A stretch of DNA of 9,896 bases from Flavobacteriales bacterium (GTDB lineage Bacteria > Bacteroidota > Bacteroidia > Flavobacteriales_E > Vicingaceae), in assembly GCA_002402165.1 (NCBI GenBank), contig NVVI01000051.1, positions 1-9,896 of the forward strand, read 5' to 3'. This document shows positions 1-5,502 of this stretch, piece by piece. A model generated the notes under the pieces. It did no database searches. It had not been told where the DNA came from and worked only from the letters and a program-made list of their open reading frames with translations. The position numbers were made by a program, and so were the translations under genes. The first letter of the stretch is position 1; every line of letters starts with the position of its first letter.

Positions 1-2
1 AA

Positions 3-83
3 AAGCAGGGCGTTAAAGGCAAAAGACTGAAAGCTGGGTGGGACAATCAATACCTATTAAAAATACTCAGAATAAAAGTATGA
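3..83 (+). CDS. possible C-terminal end of an upstream gene (partial)
   Basis: An open frame enters from the left edge and reads 26 codons to a TGA at 81-83, ending in residues GWDNQYLLKILRIKV. The stretch is basic and has no domain I can recognise. No start codon is visible because the gene would begin outside the window. It could equally be a chance open frame in non-coding DNA. The roughly 95 bases between this stop and hsdM hold a promoter-like box but no other gene. Confidence 0.3.
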   Translation, partial: KQGVKGKRLKAGWDNQYLLKILRIKV

Positions 84-134
84 GTTTGCCCTGATTAAAT
101 GAATGTATCAATACCCAACTTAATTAATTGTTTC

Positions 135-142
135 TATATTTG
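135..142 (+). promoter_or_regulatory. candidate -7 promoter box for hsdM
   Basis: TATATTTG matches the Bacteroidota sigma factor -7 consensus TAnnTTTG. It would start transcription near 148-150, leaving a leader of about 30 bases before the hsdM ATG at 180. No clear TTTG lies at the expected -33 distance, so this is a half-match in AT-rich DNA. Confidence 0.4.
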
Positions 143-179
143 AGAATCAAAATTTAGGGCTATAAAATCAACAATATAA

Positions 180-1796
180 ATGAGCGAAGAACAAAAGAAA
201 TTACTGGAGCAGCAACTTTGGAACATTGCCAATGAGTTGCGTGGCAGGATGGATGCAGATGAGTTTAGGGATTACATATTAGGCTTTATTTTCTTTAAAT
301 ACCTATCAGAAAAGCAATACATCTATGCCAATGAATTACTGGAAACCGAAACGGTAAAAGATTACTTAAATTTAGTTGACACCGATGATTTAGAAGCTAT
401 ACGGGATGAATCGTTAATTAAGTTAGGTTACTTCTTAAAACCTAACGAATTGTTTAGGTCTATTGCCAAAAGAGGTAACAAAAAAGTAGAAAGCCTGCCT
501 GACGGACAGGCAGGCAATTTTATTTTAGAAGATTTAGAAACCATCTTAAACAGCATTGAGCAAACCACAATGGGTACAGATAGCGAAGATGATTTTAACA
601 AGTTGTTTGAAGATTTGGATCTGAGCAGCACCAAATTAGGGCGTACCGTAGAAGCACGAAATACCTTAATTGCTAAAGTATTATCGCATTTAGATAAAAT
701 AGATTTTGAAATAGCCAATGTAGATAGTGATGTTTTGGGCGATGCTTATGAGTATTTGATAGGACAATTTGCAAGTGGAGCAGGGAAAAAAGCAGGAGAG
801 TTTTACACCCCTCAACAAGTATCTAAAATATTAGCCAAAATTGTAACGACTGGTAAAAAGCGATTAAAAACAGTTTACGACCCTACTTGTGGTTCGGGCT
901 CTTTATTGTTACGTGTTGCCAAAGAGGTTGCCGTAAGCGATTTTTACGGACAAGAACTAAACCGTACTACTTACAATTTGGCTCGTATGAACATGATTTT
1001 GCACGATGTACATTATAGCAAGTTTGACATTAAGCAAGAAGATACTTTAGTAGAACCACAACACTTTGAACAACGTTTTGAAGCCATTGTTGCCAACCCA
1101 CCATTTAGTGCCAAATGGAAAGGCAAAGACAATCCTTTAAACGATAATGATGAACGCTTTAGCCAATACGGTAAGTTAGCACCCACCAGTAAAGCTGATT
1201 TTGCTTTTGTACAACACATGATACACCAATTAGCCGAAAACGGAACAATGGCGTGTGTATTGCCTCACGGGGTATTGTTTAGAGGCTCGGCTGAGGCAAC
1301 CATTAGAGAATACATTATTGATAAACAAAATTATTTAGATGCAGTAATTGGTTTACCTGCCAACATTTTTTTTGGCACAAGCATACCAACTTGTATTTTG
1401 GTATTGAGCAAATGCCGAGTAAATAATGATGATATTTTATTTATTGATGCCAGTAACGATTTTGAAAAAGACGGCAACAAAAACAAACTAACCGAAGAGC
1501 ATATTGCTAAAATAATAAGTACTTACCAAACATACATAAAAGGAGAAACTCCCCTCTTGAGAGGGGCTGGGGGTGTGTTAGAAGATAAATACAGTTATGT
1601 AGCTACTATTGATGAGATAAAAGCAAACGATTACAACCTAAACATACCTCGTTATGTAGATACATTTGAAGAAGAAGAAGCTATTAATTTAGATGAAGTT
1701 GCCAATGCCTTAAAAGCATTAGACAAGGACATAGCAGCAACCGACAATACCATTGCCGATTTCTGTAAACAATTAAACATAGCAACCCCATTTTAA
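180..1796 (+). CDS. hsdM: type I restriction-modification system DNA methyltransferase subunit HsdM
   Basis: This is the modification subunit. It transfers a methyl group from S-adenosylmethionine to adenine N6 at the site chosen by HsdS, and is required for both methylase and restriction complexes. The 538-residue protein opens with an HsdM_N-type helical domain (about 5-150, including FRDYILGFIFFKYLSEK). An N6-adenine methyltransferase domain follows, with SAM-binding motif I DPTCGSGS at 234-241 and catalytic motif IV NPPF at 306-309. The ATG at 180 gives the usual N-terminus and lies about 30 bases below a promoter box. Two repeat-encoded insertions keep the frame: LPDGQAG at 106-112 and PLLRGAGGVL at 458-467. 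Both lie outside the catalytic motifs and help explain a length slightly above typical. hsdS follows after 52 bases. Confidence 0.95.
   Translation: MSEEQKKLLEQQLWNIANELRGRMDADEFRDYILGFIFFKYLSEKQYIYANELLETETVKDYLNLVDTDDLEAIRDESLIKLGYFLKPNELFRSIAKRGNKKVESLPDGQAGNFILEDLETILNSIEQTTMGTDSEDDFNKLFEDLDLSSTKLGRTVEARNTLIAKVLSHLDKIDFEIANVDSDVLGDAYEYLIGQFASGAGKKAGEFYTPQQVSKILAKIVTTGKKRLKTVYDPTCGSGSLLLRVAKEVAVSDFYGQELNRTTYNLARMNMILHDVHYSKFDIKQEDTLVEPQHFEQRFEAIVANPPFSAKWKGKDNPLNDNDERFSQYGKLAPTSKADFAFVQHMIHQLAENGTMACVLPHGVLFRGSAEATIREYIIDKQNYLDAVIGLPANIFFGTSIPTCILVLSKCRVNNDDILFIDASNDFEKDGNKNKLTEEHIAKIISTYQTYIKGETPLLRGAGGVLEDKYSYVATIDEIKANDYNLNIPRYVDTFEEEEAINLDEVANALKALDKDIAATDNTIADFCKQLNIATPF
493..515. repeat. 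short palindromic repeat inserted in hsdM
   Basis: The arms GCCTGCCTG (493-501) and CAGGCAGGC (507-515) are perfect inverted repeats around a 5-base centre. The element is GC-rich in an AT-rich gene and encodes LPDGQAG in frame. I recall very similar GCCTGCCTG-type palindromes scattered through Bacteroidota genomes, where they add short peptides to proteins. Only one copy is in this window. Confidence 0.7.
1550..1580 (+). repeat. 31-bp dispersed repeat, copy 1 (inside hsdM)
   Basis: The unit begins with a hairpin, CCCCTCT-TG-AGAGGGG (1551-1566), followed by a G-rich tail ending GGGTGTGTTA. It matches 29 of 31 bases at 3064-3094. Here it is translated in frame as PLLRGAGGVL near the HsdM C-terminus, between the methyltransferase core and the last helices. 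Its GC content contrasts sharply with the flanking coding sequence, which supports insertion. Confidence 0.75.
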
Positions 1797-1800
1797 TTTT

Positions 1801-1824
1801 TGTCATCCTGAGCCTGTCGAAGGA
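1801..1824 (+). repeat. 24-bp dispersed repeat, copy 1 (hsdM-hsdS gap)
   Basis: This 24-base unit (TGTCATCCTGAG...GAAGGA) is identical to 2476-2499 inside hsdS. Here it fills nearly half of the 52-base gap between the hsdM stop and the hsdS ATG. It belongs to a repeat type I recall as frequent in Bacteroidota, often seen in proteins as HPEPVEG. Confidence 0.8.
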
Positions 1825-1848
1825 CAAACAGAAAATTTACAACACTTT

Positions 1849-3060
1849 ATGACACAACAACCAACAAATAAAACAAGCCCCACCTTACGCTTCCCTGAGT
1901 TTAGTGGAGAGTGGGAAGAAAAAAGGTTAGATGAGGTTTCTGAAATTAACAGAGGTAAATCTAAACATAGACCAAGAAATGCGAAAAAATTATATGGAGG
2001 AAAATACCCTTTTGTTCAAACTGGAGACATAAGAGAGGCAAGTTTATATTTAGATAGTTATTCTCAAACATATTCAGAAGAAGGATTAAAGCAAAGTAAA
2101 TTATGGGATATTGATACGTTATGTATTACAATAGCGGCTAATATTGCAGAAACTGCTATATTAAAAATTAAGGCTTGTTTTCCTGACAGTATTATTGGCT
2201 TAATTCCTTATGAAAAGGAAACAACTGTTTTATTTGTAAAACACCAGTTTGATAAATTTAAAATTGACATTCAAAGATTATCACAAGGAGTTGCACAAGA
2301 TAATCTTAATAAAGAAAAATTATCTAAAATAGAGTTTAAGTTTCCCACCCTCCCCGAACAACAAAAAATAGCAGCCTTTTTAACTGCGGTAGATGCCAAA
2401 ATAGCCCAACTCAATAAAAAGAAAAGTTTGTTGGAGCAATACAAAAAAGGCGTAATGCAACACCTTTTCTCTTCCTGTCATCCTGAGCCTGTCGAAGGAA
2501 AAGGAAGAAAAAAATTAGGCTTTAGGTTTAAAGATAAAAACGGCAACCATTACCCCGATTGGGAAGAAAAGATGTTGGGAGAGGTGGCAGTAAAAAAATC
2601 CTCCAATATTTCAGCAAATACGATTGAAGAAAATAAAGGGAAATATAAAATATATGGAGCATCAGGATTATTAAAAACTATTGATTTTTACAGAGAAGAA
2701 ACTGAATATATTTCTATTGTGAAAGATGGTGCAGGTGTTGGTAGAACTTTGCTTTGTGAAGCATTCTCATCTGTATTAGGAACTTTAGAGGTTATTAAAC
2801 CTAAAATTGATGCAAACCTTTATTTTATTTATTCTTTAATCAATAATATTGATTTTAATAAATATATAACTGGCAGCACAATTCCTCACATTTACTTTAA
2901 AGATTATTCTAAAGAAAAAATTAATATACCTTGCTCGGAAGAGCAAACCAAAATAGCTAATTTTTTAAGTAGTTTAGATGCTAAAATTGAGTTGGTAACT
3001 ATCCAATTAGAAAGTACACAACAATTTAAGAAAGGCTTGTTGCAGCAGTTGTTTGTGTAG
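1849..3060 (+). CDS. hsdS: type I restriction-modification system specificity subunit HsdS
   Basis: HsdS recognises the bipartite DNA target and scaffolds two HsdM and two HsdR subunits. The 403-residue protein has the standard two-half layout. Target recognition domain 1 spans about 15-165 and starts with the LRFPEFSGEWEEKRLDEV signature of type IC subunits. A conserved coiled-coil spacer follows (LPEQQKIAAFL...KKGVMQHLF, about 168-207). Target recognition domain 2 spans about 235-355 and starts HYPDWEEKMLGEV. A second coil (SEEQTKIANFL...KKGLLQQLFV) closes the protein. The recognition sequence cannot be read from this. CHPEPVEG (210-217) is encoded by a repeat inserted exactly at the junction between the central coil and domain 2. 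The 3' end of the gene is echoed downstream at 3909-3941. Confidence 0.93.
   Translation: MTQQPTNKTSPTLRFPEFSGEWEEKRLDEVSEINRGKSKHRPRNAKKLYGGKYPFVQTGDIREASLYLDSYSQTYSEEGLKQSKLWDIDTLCITIAANIAETAILKIKACFPDSIIGLIPYEKETTVLFVKHQFDKFKIDIQRLSQGVAQDNLNKEKLSKIEFKFPTLPEQQKIAAFLTAVDAKIAQLNKKKSLLEQYKKGVMQHLFSSCHPEPVEGKGRKKLGFRFKDKNGNHYPDWEEKMLGEVAVKKSSNISANTIEENKGKYKIYGASGLLKTIDFYREETEYISIVKDGAGVGRTLLCEAFSSVLGTLEVIKPKIDANLYFIYSLINNIDFNKYITGSTIPHIYFKDYSKEKINIPCSEEQTKIANFLSSLDAKIELVTIQLESTQQFKKGLLQQLFV
2476..2499 (+). repeat. 24-bp dispersed repeat, copy 2 (inside hsdS linker)
   Basis: This copy is identical to 1801-1824. Its 24 bases are exactly eight codons (C-H-P-E-P-V-E-G, residues 210-217), so it lengthens the linker after the central coiled coil of HsdS without shifting the frame. 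Confidence 0.8.
3028..3060 (+). repeat. direct repeat left copy: hsdS 3' end
   Basis: These last 33 bases of hsdS encode KKGLLQQLFV and the TAG stop. They match 3909-3941 at 30 of 33 positions. The two copies flank the Abi-like gene, so together they mark a duplication or recombination junction. Confidence 0.8.
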
Positions 3061-3063
3061 CTT

Positions 3064-3094
3064 TCCCCTCTTGAGAGGGGTTAGGGGTGTGTTA
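3064..3094 (+). repeat. 31-bp dispersed repeat, copy 2 (after hsdS)
   Basis: This copy is 29/31 identical to 1550-1580, with the same CCCCTCT-TG-AGAGGGG hairpin. It starts 4 bases after the hsdS stop. The hairpin is not followed by a T-tract on the plus strand, so it is probably not an intrinsic terminator. Confidence 0.75.
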
Positions 3095-3116
3095 AAAAAG
3101 ATGAGAAAGTATATAA

Positions 3117-3159
3117 AAACAAAAACCCGCAAGCTTGATTTTATACAGGGGCTTACGGG
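3117..3159 (-). terminator. hairpin plus T-tract on the minus strand
   Basis: The arms CCCGCAAGC (3126-3134) and GCTTACGGG (3151-3159) pair at 8 of 9 positions around a 16-base loop. Read on the minus strand, the hairpin runs straight into TTTTTGTTTTT, the form of an intrinsic terminator. No minus-strand gene precedes it, only the promoter-like box at 3172-3179. Confidence 0.5.
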
Positions 3160-3171
3160 AATAATATGGTA

Positions 3172-3179
3172 CAAAGATA
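3172..3179 (-). promoter_or_regulatory. minus-strand -7 promoter box
   Basis: On the minus strand this reads TATCTTTG, a full match to TAnnTTTG. A start site would fall near 3165, only a few bases before the hairpin-terminator at 3117-3159. A perfect AT inverted repeat (GTATATATA, TTT, TATATATAC at 3180-3200) lies directly upstream. No convincing -33 box is seen. Confidence 0.45.
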
Positions 3180-3226
3180 GTATATATATTTTATATATAC
3201 GCTAAATAGTGTAAAATAGTAGTAAA

Positions 3227-3910
3227 ATGAAGTATAGTGAGTTTGAAAAAATTATGTCAAAACCTCGTATGGATAGGTATTTAACTGCGTGTAATAACGA
3301 TAGTAGAAAAGCGATGACTTTATACAGGATAAACCTCAACCTTTCACAACAAATATTTACTATTGTTAGCTGTTTTGAAATTGCATTAAGAAATAAAATT
3401 GATGAACATTATAAAACAATATATGGTAATGATTGGTTAAGAGATTCTATTATTGCAGGTGGTTTTTTTAGCATACATAAAACAAAAAGGACTAAAAAAA
3501 TTGTTAGTAATGCTGTTAAAAAATTAGGCACTAATTAAACGCACAATAAATTAATAGCTGAAATGGATTTTGGTTTTTGGCGGTATTTATTTGCCAAGCC
3601 TCAATTTAATGCAGGAGGTAAAACCTTATTAAAAGTGTTTCCTGCAAAACCCAAAAGTTCTATCCATATCCAATACAATCAAACCTTTGTTTTTTCTGAA
3701 TTAGAAAAGGTCAACTTTTTACGAAATAGAATAGCACACCACGAAGCAATATGTTTTAAGTTAGGGCATAAGCAAATTGATACAGGCTATGTAGCAAGGC
3801 ATTACAGTTTAATCTTAAATTTGTTTAACTGGATGAGTATAAATGAAAAAGGCTTACTTTACGGAATTGATAAAGTAAATACTAGTATTAATAAGATTAA
3901 TTCGCTATAA
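3227..3910 (+). pseudogene. Abi-like (HEPN-type) abortive infection protein, interrupted by an in-frame stop
   Basis: Two pieces (3227-3538 and from 3539 to 3910) lie in the same frame, separated only by a TAA at 3536-3538. Read through, they give about 227 codons, close to the length of Abi-like family proteins. The N-terminal part has the family pattern MDRYLTACNNDSRKAMTLYRINLNLS, then a helical segment ending EIALRNKIDEHY. After the stop comes THNKLIAEMDFGFWRYLF. The HEPN motif RNRIAHHE follows at codons 166-173 (R166, H171), the expected RNase active site. Members of this family are linked to phage-induced growth arrest, probably by RNA cleavage. One base change would restore the gene. 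A restart at the ATG at 3563 would give the C-terminal half with the HEPN motif, but I see no evidence that it is used. Confidence 0.75.
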
Positions 3911-3941
3911 AAAAGGGTTGTTGCAGCAGATGTTTGTGTAG
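3909..3941 (+). pseudogene. remnant of a second hsdS 3' end
   Basis: The sequence matches the last 33 bases of hsdS (3028-3060) at 30 positions and encodes KKGLLQQMFV plus the same TAG stop. Nothing upstream in this frame looks like HsdS, so only the tail survives. It overlaps the last two bases of the Abi-like stop codon. The likely origin is an exchange or insertion at the hsdS end that left the abi gene between two tails. Confidence 0.7.
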
Positions 3942-3979
3942 TAAAATTGTGTAATATTGTTAAAAAAGTGTAAAAAATA

Positions 3980-3991
3980 AACTTATAAGTT
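3980..3991. promoter_or_regulatory. 12-bp palindrome, candidate operator of the TAC operon
   Basis: AACTTATAAGTT is a perfect palindrome ending 6 bases before the ATG of the toxin-like gene. Antitoxins with HTH domains usually repress their own operon through such sites, and the HTH gene lies downstream. In AT-rich DNA a 12-base palindrome can arise by chance, and no second copy was found. Confidence 0.35.
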
Positions 3992-3997
3992 GATTTA

Positions 3998-4577
3998 ATG
4001 GAAATTGTATCTATATTTGCCATAATAGAAGGTAGTTTATACGCTGTACAGTATGATGGAAAATCATACGATGAGTTTAAAACTATTTTTGACCAATGGC
4101 AAGATATAGAATACTTGGAACAATTTTTTGAAGACAATAAAAACGACTTAGAAAATGGTATTTACAACCACCTATCAATTGAAGATGCAGTTAATAAAAC
4201 AATCGATGAAACAAGTTTTTTTGAATTAAAAGTACTTGCAGCTGCAAAAAACAGTTTAAGTAACCCTGAAGCTAAAATTACGTTAGAAAAAGCAGTCTTT
4301 CATTCATTACATAAAGAAGTATATAACAATGATTATATTGAATCTAAAGCATACGGAACTAAAACAAATTTGGTTAAGAATATACGCTATAAGATTATGT
4401 GAAAATGTTTATATTGTATCAGGAGGAGCAATAAAGCTAACTAAAGATATGAGACCCACACACCTCCAAAAAGAATTAGTTAAATTACGTGCTACTAAAG
4501 AATACTTAAAAGAAAATTTCGTTATTAATGAAGATGATTTAGGCTATCTTGAATTAGGAAACAATGAAGAAGAATAG
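3998..4577 (+). pseudogene. RelE/HigB-like toxin component of a TAC-type module, +1 frameshifted
   Basis: The first frame runs from the ATG at 3998 to a TGA ending at 4402 (134 codons). The rest of the protein continues one base over, ending at 4577. Skipping one T of TTT (4369-4371) joins them into about 192 residues, with the junction reading TKTN-WLRIYAIRLCENVYIVSGGAIKLTKDM. I recall this arrangement from Bacteroidota proteins encoded just upstream of HTH genes: an acidic N-terminal half (MEIVSIFA...FDQWQDIEYLEQFFEDN), then W-L-R-I-Y-A-I, G-G-A-I-K-L-T and a helix QKELVKLRATKEYL. The second half resembles the RelE/HigB toxin core (strand, short turn, K-T pair, helix), so mRNA cleavage at the ribosome is a plausible role. 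That assignment is inferred. The end overlaps the antitoxin gene by 14 bases. The shift may be a mutation, an assembly error or programmed. Confidence 0.6.
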
Positions 4578-5058
4578 GGAAGAAATAATTGCAAAACTTA
4601 ATGATTTAAGTAATGGCAAAAAAAGCCAATGGTTAGAAGATGCTACTTGGAGAAAAGAAAATAGAACGTGGTTAAAAAAATCACAAACTATTGCTCTTAA
4701 AATATTAAGACAACTTAGAGAAAATAAGCAAGTTGGAACTGCTCCTTGTACTCAGGTAGAGTTAGCTAATGCTTTAGGTGTAAAACCTCAGCAGGTTAAT
4801 AAATGGGTAAAAGGAAAAGAGAACTTTACCTTAGATACAATTTCTAAAATAGAAAAGGTACTTCATATTGATTTATTACGCATAACTAAACCTCAAATTA
4901 ATATAAGTACCCATAAATCACTTATTGAGCATTTAATTTATGCAACAAGGATAAAGTCTGTATATGATATGGGGACAAGAAAAAAGAAAACTAAAGTTAT
5001 ACAGCTTCATAAAAAATCAAAGACAAAATCAAAATCTAAAATTGTAAAATACGCTTAG
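4564..5058 (+). CDS. XRE-type helix-turn-helix antitoxin with C-terminal extension
   Basis: This 164-residue protein has an N-terminal helical segment (SQWLEDATWRKENRTWLKKSQ, 21-41). An XRE/Cro helix-turn-helix follows at about 42-107, with the core VELANALGVKPQQVNKWVKGKENFTLDTISKIEKVL. In TA modules this type of protein neutralises the toxin and represses the operon. A tail of about 55 residues follows: a short hydrophobic stretch (SLIEHLIYATRIKSVYDMG, 119-137), then a very lysine-rich end (139-162). In known TAC systems such an extension after the HTH is the chaperone-addiction domain, and a SecB-like gene follows here after 5 bases. Compared with the family form I remember, VGTAPC around 57-62 looks like a short insertion between the first two HTH helices. 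The start overlaps the toxin gene, which suggests translational coupling. Confidence 0.75.
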   Translation: MKKNREEIIAKLNDLSNGKKSQWLEDATWRKENRTWLKKSQTIALKILRQLRENKQVGTAPCTQVELANALGVKPQQVNKWVKGKENFTLDTISKIEKVLHIDLLRITKPQINISTHKSLIEHLIYATRIKSVYDMGTRKKKTKVIQLHKKSKTKSKSKIVKYA

Positions 5059-5063
5059 AAAAT

Positions 5064-5501
5064 ATGAGTGATATAGGATTTGCATTAAGAAAAATTAATA
5101 CTGAAGAATTTGCTACAATTGAAAAAGAAATAGCAGAAAGTAATGAAGTTGAAATACAGTTAAACCTCAACACAGGTTTTGGGATTGATTTAGAAAATAA
5201 AATGTTAGGTTGTTTTTTACAAATTCAATTTGAGTTAGAAGAAACGCCTATTATTATTCTTAAATTGAATTGTGAATTTGAGATAGAAGATAGTGCTTGG
5301 GAAAAATTCACTAATAAAAAAACAAAAAAAATCAAGTTTCCTAAAGAAGTATTACAGCATTTTTCAGTAATAACGGTTGGAACTGCGAGAGGCATCTTAC
5401 ATTCTAAAACAGAAAACACATCATACAATAAATATTATCTACCAACTATTAATGTTACTGAAATGGTTACAACAGATGAAGAGTTTTCTTTAGATAAGTA
5501 A
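5064..5501 (+). CDS. SecB-like chaperone of a toxin-antitoxin-chaperone module
   Basis: The 145-residue protein shows the outline of SecB. Amphipathic beta-strands fill residues 28-75 (EVEIQLNLNTGFGIDL, GCFLQIQFELEE, IIILKLNCEFEIED). A helix at about 100-118 (FSVITVGTARGILHSKTEN) follows, then a proline-containing loop and strand YYLPTINVTEM (124-134). This parallels the SecB order of a long helix followed by PPLNLAPVNF. No signal peptide or membrane segment is seen, so it should be cytoplasmic. In TAC systems the chaperone folds or protects the antitoxin, and in one described case (CmdTAC) it senses a phage capsid protein. The call rests on fold pattern and gene order. A generic hypothetical protein of Bacteroidota is the alternative. 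It starts 5 bases after the antitoxin stop and ends one base before the hsdR start. Confidence 0.6.
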   Translation: MSDIGFALRKINTEEFATIEKEIAESNEVEIQLNLNTGFGIDLENKMLGCFLQIQFELEETPIIILKLNCEFEIEDSAWEKFTNKKTKKIKFPKEVLQHFSVITVGTARGILHSKTENTSYNKYYLPTINVTEMVTTDEEFSLDK

Positions 5502-5502
5502 A

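Noticed and set aside
428..718. Minus-strand open frame of 96 codons inside hsdM
   Set aside because: It is fully covered by hsdM, which has clear motifs. The predicted protein has no recognisable domain and no promoter-like sequence.
3064..3094. Hairpin after hsdS as an intrinsic terminator
   Set aside because: The stem is strong but is followed by a G-rich tail, not T residues. It is a copy of a repeat that also occurs inside hsdM, where it is translated.
493..3094. CRISPR array made of the repeated short palindromes
   Set aside because: The repeats belong to three different families, occur once or twice each, are irregularly spaced and lie in or beside coding genes. No cas genes are present.
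4012..4019. TATATTTG promoter-like box inside the toxin-like gene
   Set aside because: It falls in codons for a conserved N-terminal segment (SIFA), has no -33 partner, and a TAnnTTTG match is expected by chance in AT-rich DNA.
3859..4137. Minus-strand open frame of 92 codons across the abi end and the toxin start
   Set aside because: It overlaps two plus-strand genes with recognisable family sequence and shows low-complexity codon content typical of AT-rich shadow frames.
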